A DNA stretch of 64,000 bases from Gordonia mangrovi. Its GTDB lineage: Bacteria > Actinomycetota > Actinomycetes > Mycobacteriales > Mycobacteriaceae. The notes beneath the pieces are model-generated. The model was not told the DNA's origin, ran no database searches, and saw only the letters and a list, made by a program, of their open reading frames with translations. The DNA lies in NCBI RefSeq assembly GCF_024734075.1, contig NZ_CP102850.1, positions 3,844,001 to 3,908,000 on the forward strand, in the 5' to 3' direction. The position numbers and the translations under genes are program-made. Every line of letters starts with the position of its first letter. Position 1 is the stretch's first letter. Shown here one piece after another: positions 47,625 through 55,386 of the stretch.

Positions 47625-49115
47625 ATGCCACCGACAGCCGAGAGCCTAGCGTCGCGTCTGCGACAGATGCGGCAACTGAACCGTGCGCAAGGGTCGGTGA
47701 CCGAAGGGTCGGCGCGGGAACTGATCGTGGTGGCGTTCGCGGTTCCGGTCGTCACCATGTTGACGATCGCGGTGGCCACCCTCACCGTTCTGCTGTTCGC
47801 GGGCAGCGGCCTCGAGGGCCTCGGCCCGGCGGTCGGCAGCATGTGGCTGGCGATTCATCAGGTGCCGGTGACGATCAGCGGGGTCACGATCGGTGTCCTA
47901 CCGTTGCTGCCGACGATTCTCATCGCGGTGGGCACCGCGCGAATGGCAGCGTCGGCGTCGGGACCGCAACGGCCGACGAGCGAATTGATCGCGGTACTGT
48001 TCTCGGCACTCGGCGGACCGCTGCTGGTGACCGCATTGTCGCTGGCGGTCGTCATGGACGGAACGTCGGTGCTGCCGCTGCAGAGCCCGCCGGCGCTGGT
48101 CGCCTTCGCCGCCACCCTCGGCATCCATGGTGGCGCCGCGATCGCCGGCATCGGTTGGCGGCGTCGCACCGACATCTGCGATCGGCTCGCCGTCCCCGCG
48201 TCCGTGCGACGTGGGATGCGCTACGGCGCCGCCGGCGTGATCGCCCTGCTCACCGCTGCCGCCGCTGTAGTGGTGGTACGGCTGGCGATGCGCTGGGAGA
48301 CCGTCGGCGACCTCATCGCCGGCGGCAACGATTTAGATGGTTACCTCGGACTGACCGTGTTGTCGTTGTTGTATCTGCCCAATGTGATCGTCGCCGCCGC
48401 CGCCGTGCTCATCGGTGCCGACGTGCATGTCGGCGCCGCGGCTGTCGATCTCGTCGACGTGCAGGGCGGTCCGGTCCCGCCCCTGCCGCTGCTCGGCGTC
48501 CTCCCCGACGCGGGCGTCGGCACAATGGGGTTGCTCGGGTTCGTGGTGCCGGCATCGATTGCCGTGGTGGTGGGCCTGCGCTGTCGTGACATCGACCCGC
48601 TGGCGAACCTGCGGTCGGTGGCACTGGCCGGCGCCGTGGCAGCCACCGCGATGGTCATCCTGTGTGCATTGGCCGGCGGCGAGCTCGGCGAGTTCGGCAG
48701 CACCGGCGTCACGATGCCGACGGTCGGTGTGTTCACCCTCGGCTGGTTCGTGGTGGTCGGTCTCGTGGTGGGATTGATCTACGCGGCGTTGCCGGGAACC
48801 CGCCACGCACGCCGCGCGGCCGCTCTCATCGGCCTCGATGAGTACGACCTCGACCAGGACGACGGCTACGACGACGAGTACCTCACCGACGAGTACCTCA
48901 CCGACGACTACTACCCGGAGGAGTACGTCACCGAGGAATTCGGGACAGACGGGTATGTCGACGACGATGACCGCGGCGGTACGGCAGCCGACGGCGACGA
49001 CATGGTCGAGTCGGCGACGATCGAGCACGACGCGGTCGGACGTCCCCCCGAGGAGTACGGCGTCGACGACTCCGACGTGTATTACGCCGACGAGTACTCG
49101 GCCGACCCCCGCTGA
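47625..49115 (+). CDS. PerM-like membrane protein (DUF6350, Rv0955 type)
   Basis: 496 aa. About ten membrane helices between residues 25 and 390 (VVTMLTIAVATLTVLLFAG, MRYGAAGVIALLTAAAAVVVV, LGLTVLSLLYLPNVIVAAAA, GVFTLGWFVVVGLVVGLIY). A distinctive acidic cytoplasmic tail of about 100 residues has DEYLTDEYLTDDYYPEEY repeats. It occupies the Rv0955 place; PerM of M. tuberculosis affects cell division and persistence, and a similar role is inferred here. The tail may bind a basic partner. ATG 47625 starts 184 bp after the previous gene, following the terminator and direct repeats. Confidence 0.85.
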   Translation: MPPTAESLASRLRQMRQLNRAQGSVTEGSARELIVVAFAVPVVTMLTIAVATLTVLLFAGSGLEGLGPAVGSMWLAIHQVPVTISGVTIGVLPLLPTILIAVGTARMAASASGPQRPTSELIAVLFSALGGPLLVTALSLAVVMDGTSVLPLQSPPALVAFAATLGIHGGAAIAGIGWRRRTDICDRLAVPASVRRGMRYGAAGVIALLTAAAAVVVVRLAMRWETVGDLIAGGNDLDGYLGLTVLSLLYLPNVIVAAAAVLIGADVHVGAAAVDLVDVQGGPVPPLPLLGVLPDAGVGTMGLLGFVVPASIAVVVGLRCRDIDPLANLRSVALAGAVAATAMVILCALAGGELGEFGSTGVTMPTVGVFTLGWFVVVGLVVGLIYAALPGTRHARRAAALIGLDEYDLDQDDGYDDEYLTDEYLTDDYYPEEYVTEEFGTDGYVDDDDRGGTAADGDDMVESATIEHDAVGRPPEEYGVDDSDVYYADEYSADPR

Positions 49116-49193
49116 CGATCTCCGCTCCGCGACGCGTCTGCTCCGAGAACCCCGGCCACCAGCGGATCGGTGCCGACCACTAGGCTCCCATGT

Positions 49194-49844
49194 GTGAACG
49201 CAGCTGCAGGGCCATCGGAGTCCGCAGTTCGCGTACCCTCCTCGGACCGTGTGCCGATCGTCGTGATGGCCTCGGGCGCCGGATCGTTGCTCGCCGCCCT
49301 GATCGGTCGGGCCGAAGGGCAAGCGCCCTACCGTATCGTCGGGATCGTCGTCGACCGGCAGTGTCCGGCCGCCGACATCGCCCACCGCCACGACATCCCT
49401 CTGGTCGACTGCCGGGTCGGTGACCATCCGGACCGAGCAGCCTGGGATACGGCATTGACCGAACAGGTGGCCGCGTTCGAGCCGGACTGGGTCGTCACCG
49501 CGGGCTTCATGAAGATCCTCGGGCCGGACTTCCTGTCCCGGTTCGGCGGACGAATCGTCAATTCGCATCCAGCACTGCTGCCCTCGTTTCCGGGTGCCCA
49601 TGGTGTCGCCGACGCATTGGCCCACGGTGTGAAGGTCACCGGTACCACGGTGCATCTGGTCGACGCGGGCGTCGACACCGGCCCCATCCTGGCGCAGGAA
49701 CCGGTGGCCGTCCGCCCGGACGACACCGAGGACACTCTTCACGAACGAATCAAATCGGTGGAGCGTGAGCTGCTCGCCGACGTGGTGACGAACCTGGTCA
49801 CCAAAGGTGTAGTGATCGACGGACGAAAGGCCGACATCCCGTGA
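49194..49844 (+). CDS. purN: phosphoribosylglycinamide formyltransferase
   Basis: 216 aa from GTG 49194. Fold motifs: [17 protein letters not shown] (phosphate loop), [20 protein letters not shown] with the catalytic His, and [23 protein letters not shown] with the catalytic Asp. It transfers formyl from 10-formyl-THF to GAR, step 3 of purine synthesis. The 4-bp overlap with purH and gene order PerM-purN-purH match the mycobacterial locus, so coexpression is certain in practice. Confidence 0.95.
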   Translation: MNAAAGPSESAVRVPSSDRVPIVVMASGAGSLLAALIGRAEGQAPYRIVGIVVDRQCPAADIAHRHDIPLVDCRVGDHPDRAAWDTALTEQVAAFEPDWVVTAGFMKILGPDFLSRFGGRIVNSHPALLPSFPGAHGVADALAHGVKVTGTTVHLVDAGVDTGPILAQEPVAVRPDDTEDTLHERIKSVERELLADVVTNLVTKGVVIDGRKADIP

Positions 49845-51418
49845 ACCCACAGAGCCCCGCCGACGACACCCGCCGGCCCATCCGTCGCGCGCTGGTCAGC
49901 GTCTACGACAAGAGTGGCCTCGACGAACTCGCGACCGCGTTGCACGCAGCGGATGTCGAGATCGTCTCCACCGGTTCGACGGCCAAGAAGATCGCCGACG
50001 CGGGTGTCCCGGTGACCGAGGTGTCGGCGCTCACCGGGTTCCCGGAGTGCCTCGACGGCCGGGTGAAGACGTTGCACCCCAAGGTGCATGCGGGCATCCT
50101 GGCCGATTCCCGCAAGGCCGGCCACGTCGAGCAGCTGGCCGAACTGGGTGTCGCCGCGTTCGATCTCGTCGTCGTCAACCTCTACCCGTTCACCGAGACG
50201 GTCGCCTCGGGTGCCGCCCCGGACGAGTGCGTCGAACAGATCGACATCGGCGGCCCGTCGATGGTGCGCGGGGCGGCGAAGAATCACCCGTCGGTGGCGG
50301 TGGTCGTCGACCCCGCCGACTACGACCGGGTTCGCGACGCCGTCGGCGCCGGCGGATTCGATCTCACCGAGCGCAAGCAGTTCGCCGCAAAAGCCTTCCG
50401 CCACACCGCAGACTACGACGTGGCGGTTGCCTCCTGGATGTCGAGCGTGGTGGCGCCGGCCACCGATTCGTCGACCTTCCCCGACTGGGTCGGGGCGACC
50501 TGGGACCGGTCGGCCGTGCTGCGCTACGGCGAGAACCCGCACCAGGCGGCGGCACTCTACATCGCCGGCACCGGCGGCGGCCTGGCGTCCGCAGAGCAGT
50601 TGCACGGCAAGGAGATGAGCTACAACAACTACACCGACGCCGACGCCGCCTGGCGCAGCGCGCACGACTTCGACGCTCCGGCCGTCGCGATCATCAAGCA
50701 CGCCAACCCGTGCGGCATCGCCGTCGGCGCCGACATCGCCGACGCGCATCGCAAGGCCCACGCCTGCGACCCGGTCAGCGCCTACGGCGGTGTGATCGCC
50801 GCCAACCGCGAGATCACCGTCGAGATGGCCGAGCAGGTCGCTGAGATCTTCACCGAGGTGATCATCGCGCCCGGCTTCGCCGACGGCGCCCTCTCGGTGT
50901 TGACGCGCAAGAAGAACATCCGTGTGCTCACCGCGACGGCGCCACCGCGCGCCGGGGTCGAGACCCGACCCATCTCGGGCGGCCTGCTGATGCAGCAGCG
51001 CGACGTGCTCGACGCCGAGGGCGACGATCCGGCGAACTGGACGCTGGCGGCCGGCGCGCCGGCCGACCCGGATACCCTCGCCGATCTGCTCTTCGCCTGG
51101 CGCGCATGCCGCTCGGTCAAGTCCAACGCCATCCTGCTCGCGCACGACGGCGCCTCGGTCGGAGTGGGTATGGGACAGGTGAACCGGGTCGACTCGGCCC
51201 ACCTCGCCGTCAACCGGGCCGGCGATCGTGCGTCCGGCAGTGTCGCCGCCTCCGACGCGTTCTTCCCGTTCCCCGATGGTCTGCAGGTGCTGCTCAACGG
51301 CGGGGTACGTGCGGTGGTCCAGCCCGGCGGCTCGATCCGCGACAACGAGGTGATCGAGGCCGCGTCGGAGGCCGGGGTCACCCTGTACCTCACCGGTGCA
51401 CGCCATTTCGCGCACTGA
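49841..51418 (+). CDS. purH: AICAR transformylase/IMP cyclohydrolase
   Basis: 525 aa. N-terminal IMP cyclohydrolase: [33 protein letters not shown]-type strand, [20 protein letters not shown]-terminal transformylase: [33 protein letters not shown], with [13 protein letters not shown] and the final [14 protein letters not shown]. It carries out the last two steps of IMP synthesis. GTG 49841 overlaps purN by 4 bp. Length is normal. Confidence 0.97.
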   Translation: MNPQSPADDTRRPIRRALVSVYDKSGLDELATALHAADVEIVSTGSTAKKIADAGVPVTEVSALTGFPECLDGRVKTLHPKVHAGILADSRKAGHVEQLAELGVAAFDLVVVNLYPFTETVASGAAPDECVEQIDIGGPSMVRGAAKNHPSVAVVVDPADYDRVRDAVGAGGFDLTERKQFAAKAFRHTADYDVAVASWMSSVVAPATDSSTFPDWVGATWDRSAVLRYGENPHQAAALYIAGTGGGLASAEQLHGKEMSYNNYTDADAAWRSAHDFDAPAVAIIKHANPCGIAVGADIADAHRKAHACDPVSAYGGVIAANREITVEMAEQVAEIFTEVIIAPGFADGALSVLTRKKNIRVLTATAPPRAGVETRPISGGLLMQQRDVLDAEGDDPANWTLAAGAPADPDTLADLLFAWRACRSVKSNAILLAHDGASVGVGMGQVNRVDSAHLAVNRAGDRASGSVAASDAFFPFPDGLQVLLNGGVRAVVQPGGSIRDNEVIEAASEAGVTLYLTGARHFAH

Positions 51419-51430
51419 GTTCGTCGGCCG

Positions 51431-52174
51431 GTGAGCCCGGCCGACGTCGCCTTCCTGATCGTCGCCGGATTCGCGGCCGGTCTGATCGGCTACATCACCG
51501 GCCTCGCGTCGGTGGTGAGTTATCCCGCGCTGCTTGCCGTCGGGCTGAGCCCCATCGCGGCAAACGTCACCAACACGGTGTCGTTGGTCGCCGTCGGCAT
51601 CGGCAGCACCGGCCAGTCCGGTCGGGTACTGCTCGACGGGGATCGTCGTCGCCTGATCGGGGGTGCGGTGGCGTCTCTGGTGGGCGGGGCGATCGGCGCG
51701 GTGACTCTGCTGCTGACCCCGGCCGACGCCTTTGAGGCCATCGTGCCGTTCCTGGTGGCGCTGGCCGCGCTGGCGTTGCTGGGACAACCGGTGTTGCGCC
51801 GTTGGGCGACACGTCATCAGGACCGGCCGGGTGTGTGGTTGCTCGGTCTGGTGCTGATCTCCATCTACGGCGGCTACTTCGGTGCGGGTGCCGGGATCAT
51901 GGTGCTCGCCTTGATGCTGGTGCTGACCAGCGAACCGTTGTGGCGGGCAGCGCTGTCGAAGTCGCTGTTCCTGGGCATCGCGAACACCGTCGCCGCAGTG
52001 GGATTCATGATCTTCGGCCCGGTGCACTGGACCGCGGCACTGGCCATGGCCATCGGGTGTCTGGCCGGCGGTTGGTGCGGTCCGCCGGTGGTCAAACGCC
52101 TCCCCGCCGAACCGCTGCGGATCGTCGTCGGGATCGGTGGGCTCGGACTCGCCGTCTGGCTCGCGCTCGGCTGA
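51431..52174 (+). CDS. TauE/SafE family (TSUP) membrane permease
   Basis: 247 aa with about eight helices. Two-fold repeat features of the family: GLIGYITGLASVVSYPALLAVGLSP in the first half, and YGGYFGAGAGIMVLALMLVLTSEPLW in the second. The closing GGLGLAVWLALG is also typical. Such proteins export sulfite, sulfoacetate or other small organic anions. GTG 51431 lies 12 bp after purH, so read-through is likely, but the gene is not part of the conserved purine block. Confidence 0.88.
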   Translation: MSPADVAFLIVAGFAAGLIGYITGLASVVSYPALLAVGLSPIAANVTNTVSLVAVGIGSTGQSGRVLLDGDRRRLIGGAVASLVGGAIGAVTLLLTPADAFEAIVPFLVALAALALLGQPVLRRWATRHQDRPGVWLLGLVLISIYGGYFGAGAGIMVLALMLVLTSEPLWRAALSKSLFLGIANTVAAVGFMIFGPVHWTAALAMAIGCLAGGWCGPPVVKRLPAEPLRIVVGIGGLGLAVWLALG

Positions 52175-52195
52175 CGTCACCGTTCCGGCGCGACA

Positions 52196-52258
52196 GCAAC
52201 CAGAATCCCGCCGATGGCAACCAGAATCCCGCCGATGACAACCAGAATCCCGCCGATG
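52196..52258 (+). repeat. three 21-bp tandem repeats
   Basis: Three head-to-tail copies of a 21-bp unit with the shared core CAACCAGAATCCCGCCGATG; only one base differs between copies. The array begins 21 bp after the TauE gene stop, in the 180-bp gap before the ArsR gene. One frame would read NQNPADG repeats, but no start or family supports a gene. Probably a recent slippage expansion. Confidence 0.9.
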
Positions 52259-52283
52259 GCGCACAGAGCGTCCGGGATCGTAT

Positions 52284-52345
52284 TCAACCAGGGGGTTGAC
52301 AAAGCTTCCGCGACGGCGCACAGTCGTATTCAACCGAATGGTTGA
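52284..52345. promoter_or_regulatory. two ArsR-type operators before the arsR-like gene
   Basis: TCAACC-N4-GGTTGA occurs twice, at 52284-52299 and 52330-52345, each preceded by TAT. The sites are 46 bp apart. The second reaches into the GAGGAGG ribosome site of the ArsR gene, so binding should repress transcription start or elongation. Matching arms strongly suggest autoregulation. Confidence 0.8.
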
Positions 52346-52354
52346 GGAGGACGA

Positions 52355-52732
52355 GTGGCCGACGAGTTGTCCAGGGTGTTCGCCGCACTCGCGGATCCGA
52401 CGCGACGCGACATGGTTGCGCGGCTGGCGGTCTCGGATGCGACGGTCAGTCAGCTCGCCGAGCCCTACGACGTGAGCATCCAGGCGGTGTCCAAACACCT
52501 CAAGGTGCTCGCGGACGCCGGCCTGGTGACCCGCACCAGGGAGGCGCAGACCCGTCCGGTCCACCTGGAAGCGGAGGTGTTCGACCTCATGACCAAGTGG
52601 ATCGAGCGGTACCGCCGACAGGCGGAGGAGCGTTACCAGCGCCTCGACCGGCTGCTGGAGGAGATGAACGACGGACCCGCAATGCGCACCGGCGGGGACG
52701 ACAACACCACCGAGAAAGGGAAGGCGTCATGA
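52355..52732 (+). CDS. ArsR family transcriptional regulator
   Basis: 125 aa. Winged helix: VFAALADPTRRDMVARLAVS, then VSQLAEPYDVSIQAVSKHLK, VLADAGLVTRTREAQTRPVHL, the common non-metal ArsR pattern; no metal-binding Cys/His box is visible. The last about 30 residues are polar and likely disordered. GTG 52355 follows GAGGAGG at 52344-52350. It overlaps an AHSA1/SRPBCC gene by 4 bp; such ArsR-AHSA1 pairs are frequent in actinobacteria and usually regulate themselves. Confidence 0.92.
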   Translation: MADELSRVFAALADPTRRDMVARLAVSDATVSQLAEPYDVSIQAVSKHLKVLADAGLVTRTREAQTRPVHLEAEVFDLMTKWIERYRRQAEERYQRLDRLLEEMNDGPAMRTGGDDNTTEKGKAS

Positions 52733-53223
52733 GCGCAGTACAGACCCGCTACCGCGAGGCGGCGATCGAAGCGGATCAGCAGGTCCCGATCATCCGGATC
52801 ACCCGGGACTTCCGCGGCACACCGGCCCAGCTGATGAAGGCACACACCGATCCGGAGCTCTTCGTCCGATGGGTCGGGCCGGACTCCATCGACAACCGGA
52901 TCATCGATTGGGACGTCCGCGACGGCGGAAGCTGGCGGTATGTGTCCTCGCGTGGCGACGAGGAATTCGGCTTCCGCGGCTGCTTCCACACCGTCTCCGA
53001 CGACAAGATCGTGCAGACCTTCGCCTTCGAGGGGATGCCCGACCACGTGGCTCTGGAGACCCTGTGGCTCGAAGATCTCGGTGACGGCACGACGCGCCTG
53101 CACGCACAATCGCTCTGTGACAGTTTCGAAGCGCGCGACGGCTGGCTCGCCTCCGGGATGGACGTCGGAGTGAACGAGGGCTACGCCGCACTCGACGCAC
53201 TGCTCGGTTCGGGCGAGGTCTGA
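52729..53223 (+). CDS. SRPBCC/AHSA1-domain protein
   Basis: 164 aa. ITRDFRGTPAQLMKAHTDPELFVRWVGP is the N-terminal strand-helix of the AHSA1 subfamily; GGSWRYVSSRGDEEFGFRGCFHTV and TFAFEGMPDHVALETLWLEDL continue the helix-grip fold, ending in the long helix DGWLASGMDVGVNEGYAALDALL. These proteins bind hydrophobic small ligands; specific function unknown. ATG 52729 overlaps the ArsR stop by 4 bp and the next gene starts 2 bp after it. Confidence 0.88.
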   Translation: MSAVQTRYREAAIEADQQVPIIRITRDFRGTPAQLMKAHTDPELFVRWVGPDSIDNRIIDWDVRDGGSWRYVSSRGDEEFGFRGCFHTVSDDKIVQTFAFEGMPDHVALETLWLEDLGDGTTRLHAQSLCDSFEARDGWLASGMDVGVNEGYAALDALLGSGEV

Positions 53224-53225
53224 CC

Positions 53226-53804
53226 ATGGCCATCTCCATCGGCGACCTCACCCCCGCCCAGCGGCACCGGGTCGTCGCCGCCGGCTTCGCCGACGAGATT
53301 GCCGCCGTGACGGACTGGGATGCGCCGACGCCGGTCGACGGCTGGGTGGCGCGCGACGTCGTCGCCCATCTGGTCGAGTGGTTCGGCGGCTTCCTCGCCG
53401 GTGGGGGAGTCCGACTGCCGCCGGCCCCGCCGGTGGCCGACGACCCGGCCGTGGCCTGGCGGGCGCACAGTGCGGCCGTGCAGGCCCTGCTCGACGGGCC
53501 TGCGGCCGACGACACGTTCCGCCATCCGATGGCCGGTGAGCATCGGCTCGCCGATGCTGTCGACCGCTTCTACACCGCCGACGTGTTCATGCACACGTGG
53601 GATCTCGCGGCGGCCTCCGGGCGCACGGCGGACCTCGACCCGGCGTTCGCCGAACAGTTGCTCGACGGCATGTCCGGCATCGAGGACCTGTTGCGATCGT
53701 CGGGACAGTACGGACCGGCGGTGCCGGTGGCCGCGGACGCCGACGCGGTCAGCAGACTGATCGGCTTCATCGGCCGCGACCCCGCCTGGCGGCCCGCGTC
53801 CTGA
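53226..53804 (+). CDS. DinB/mycothiol-dependent maleylpyruvate-isomerase-N-like protein (TIGR03086 type)
   Basis: 192 aa, four-helix bundle of the DinB superfamily. Metal-ligand candidates are His in VARDVVAHLVEWFGGF and in YTADVFMHTWDLAAASG, both at the family positions. Members use divalent metal and in mycothiol-producing actinobacteria act in thiol-dependent reactions; others are uncharacterised. Last gene of the ArsR cassette. A strong hairpin starts within its stop codon. Confidence 0.85.
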   Translation: MAISIGDLTPAQRHRVVAAGFADEIAAVTDWDAPTPVDGWVARDVVAHLVEWFGGFLAGGGVRLPPAPPVADDPAVAWRAHSAAVQALLDGPAADDTFRHPMAGEHRLADAVDRFYTADVFMHTWDLAAASGRTADLDPAFAEQLLDGMSGIEDLLRSSGQYGPAVPVAADADAVSRLIGFIGRDPAWRPAS

Positions 53805-53835
53805 GCGCACGGGCGCGACAACCGCCCGTGCGCTC
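53803..53835 (+). terminator. strong hairpin after the DinB-like gene
   Basis: Perfect 13-bp arms GAGCGCACGGGCG and CGCCCGTGCGCTC with a 7-nt loop, starting inside the stop codon of the preceding gene and ending 18 bp before the next start. It separates the ArsR cassette from the AAA+/VWA genes. Confidence 0.8.
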
Positions 53836-53853
53836 GGCGGCCACCGGAGTACC

Positions 53854-55299
53854 GTGGACAAGGTGCCAGAGGAGAACTTCACCGCCCACACCTCCCAGAC
53901 CACCGAGACCCGCCACCCATCGCCCCGTACCCTGGGTGAACTGCGCGCGAGCGGTCACATCCAGCGCAGCGTGCGTGACGAGATCCGCAACAATCTGCTC
54001 ACCGCCTTGCGCGAGGGCCGCGATCCGTGGCCGGGCATCGTCGGTTTCGAGGCGACGGTCATCCCGCAACTCGAGCGCGCCCTGATCGCCGGACACGACG
54101 TCGTGATGCTCGGGGAACGCGGACAGGGCAAGACGCGCATCCTGCGCACCCTCGTCGGACTTCTCGACGAGTGGACCCCGGTGATCGCGGGTGCCGACCT
54201 CGGTGAACATCCGTATGAGCCGATCACTCCGGCGTCGATCCGCAAGGCGGCCAACCTGCTCGACGACCTGCCCATCGAATGGCGTCATCGGAGCCAGCGC
54301 TACAGCGAGAAACTCGCGACGCCGGACACCTCGGTGGCCGACCTCGTCGGCGACATCGACCCGATGAAGGTCGCCGAGGGTCGCAGCCTCGGCGACCCGG
54401 AGACCATCCACTTCGGACTGATCCCCCGGGCGCACCGCGGGATCGTGGCCATCAACGAATTGCCCGACCTCGCCGAGCGCATCCAGGTGTCGATGCTGAA
54501 CGTGATGGAGGAACGCGACATCCAGGTGCGCGGCTACACATTGCGGCTGCCGCTCGACGTCATGCTGATGGCCAGCGCCAACCCGGAGGACTACACCAAC
54601 CGCGGCCGCATCATCACTCCGCTCAAGGACCGGTTCGGAGCGGAGATCCGCACCCACTACCCGCTCGAACTGGACGACGAGATCGCGGTCATCGAGCAGG
54701 AAGCCGACCTGACCGCGTCGGTGCCGACCTTTGTCACCGAGATCCTGGCCCGATTCACCCGGTATGCACGTGATCACCCGTCGATCGACCAGCGTTCCGG
54801 TGTGTCCGCCAGGTTCTCCATCGCGGGCGCCGAGACGGTGGCCGCTGCCGCGCTGCACCGCGCCACCGTCACCGGCGAGGACGTCCCGGTGGCGCGCGTG
54901 GTGGACCTCGAATCGGTGGTCGAGGTGCTGCGCGGCAAGATCGAATTCGAGTCCGGTGAGGAAGGCCGGGAACTCGAGATCCTCGAACACCTGATGCGCA
55001 AGTCGGTGGCCGACACCGTCCGCGCGCACCTCGGCGGTATCGACATGGCGGCGCTGGTCGAAGCGCTCGAGAGCGGCGAACCGGTGGTCACCGGTGACCG
55101 GGTCACCGCGCACGATTTCCTCGATTCCATCCCGGACCCCGACACCACCGCGGGAGTTCTCGACGAGATCGCCGACCGCCTCGACGCCGAGGCCGAGGGT
55201 GAGCGCGCCAGCGCCGTGGAGTTGGCGCTCGAGGGCCTGTTCCTGGCCCGTCGCATCGGCAAGGAAGCCGACGAATCCGGACAGACGATGTATGGGTGA
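53854..55299 (+). CDS. MoxR/ChlI-like AAA+ ATPase (Rv0958 type)
   Basis: 481 aa. Walker A GERGQGKT at 87-94, Walker B region GIVAINELPDL, sensor MASANPEDYTNRGRI (N-P-E-D), and arginine-rich ITPLKDRFGAEI, all as in magnesium-chelatase ChlI and MoxR-type ATPases. A C-terminal helical domain follows. No chelatase partner for chlorophyll is expected; with the VWA protein after it, it forms a MoxR-VWA chaperone-like pair. The GTG start is 18 bp after the hairpin. Rv0958 has the same neighbours. Confidence 0.9.
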   Translation: MDKVPEENFTAHTSQTTETRHPSPRTLGELRASGHIQRSVRDEIRNNLLTALREGRDPWPGIVGFEATVIPQLERALIAGHDVVMLGERGQGKTRILRTLVGLLDEWTPVIAGADLGEHPYEPITPASIRKAANLLDDLPIEWRHRSQRYSEKLATPDTSVADLVGDIDPMKVAEGRSLGDPETIHFGLIPRAHRGIVAINELPDLAERIQVSMLNVMEERDIQVRGYTLRLPLDVMLMASANPEDYTNRGRIITPLKDRFGAEIRTHYPLELDDEIAVIEQEADLTASVPTFVTEILARFTRYARDHPSIDQRSGVSARFSIAGAETVAAAALHRATVTGEDVPVARVVDLESVVEVLRGKIEFESGEEGRELEILEHLMRKSVADTVRAHLGGIDMAALVEALESGEPVVTGDRVTAHDFLDSIPDPDTTAGVLDEIADRLDAEAEGERASAVELALEGLFLARRIGKEADESGQTMYG

Positions 55300-55386
55300 G
55301 CCCCGGCGGCGATGCGTGCGGCGAAGTGCGCCGAACCGCCATCCGGGCGAGCGATCCCGACAACCCTGACCTAGGGGGCACAAGCC

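Noticed and set aside
52196-52258. CRISPR-like repeat array
   Set aside because: Units are contiguous 21-bp copies with no spacers, so this is an ordinary tandem repeat.
51802-52299. Plus-strand frame running through the 21-bp repeats
   Set aside because: It reads out of frame through the TauE gene and the intergenic repeat; no start or family signal.
49739-52564. 941-codon open frame on the minus strand
   Set aside because: It lies opposite purN, purH and TauE genes, all with clear family motifs; translation is Arg/His/Gly-rich without motifs, typical of high-GC antisense frames.
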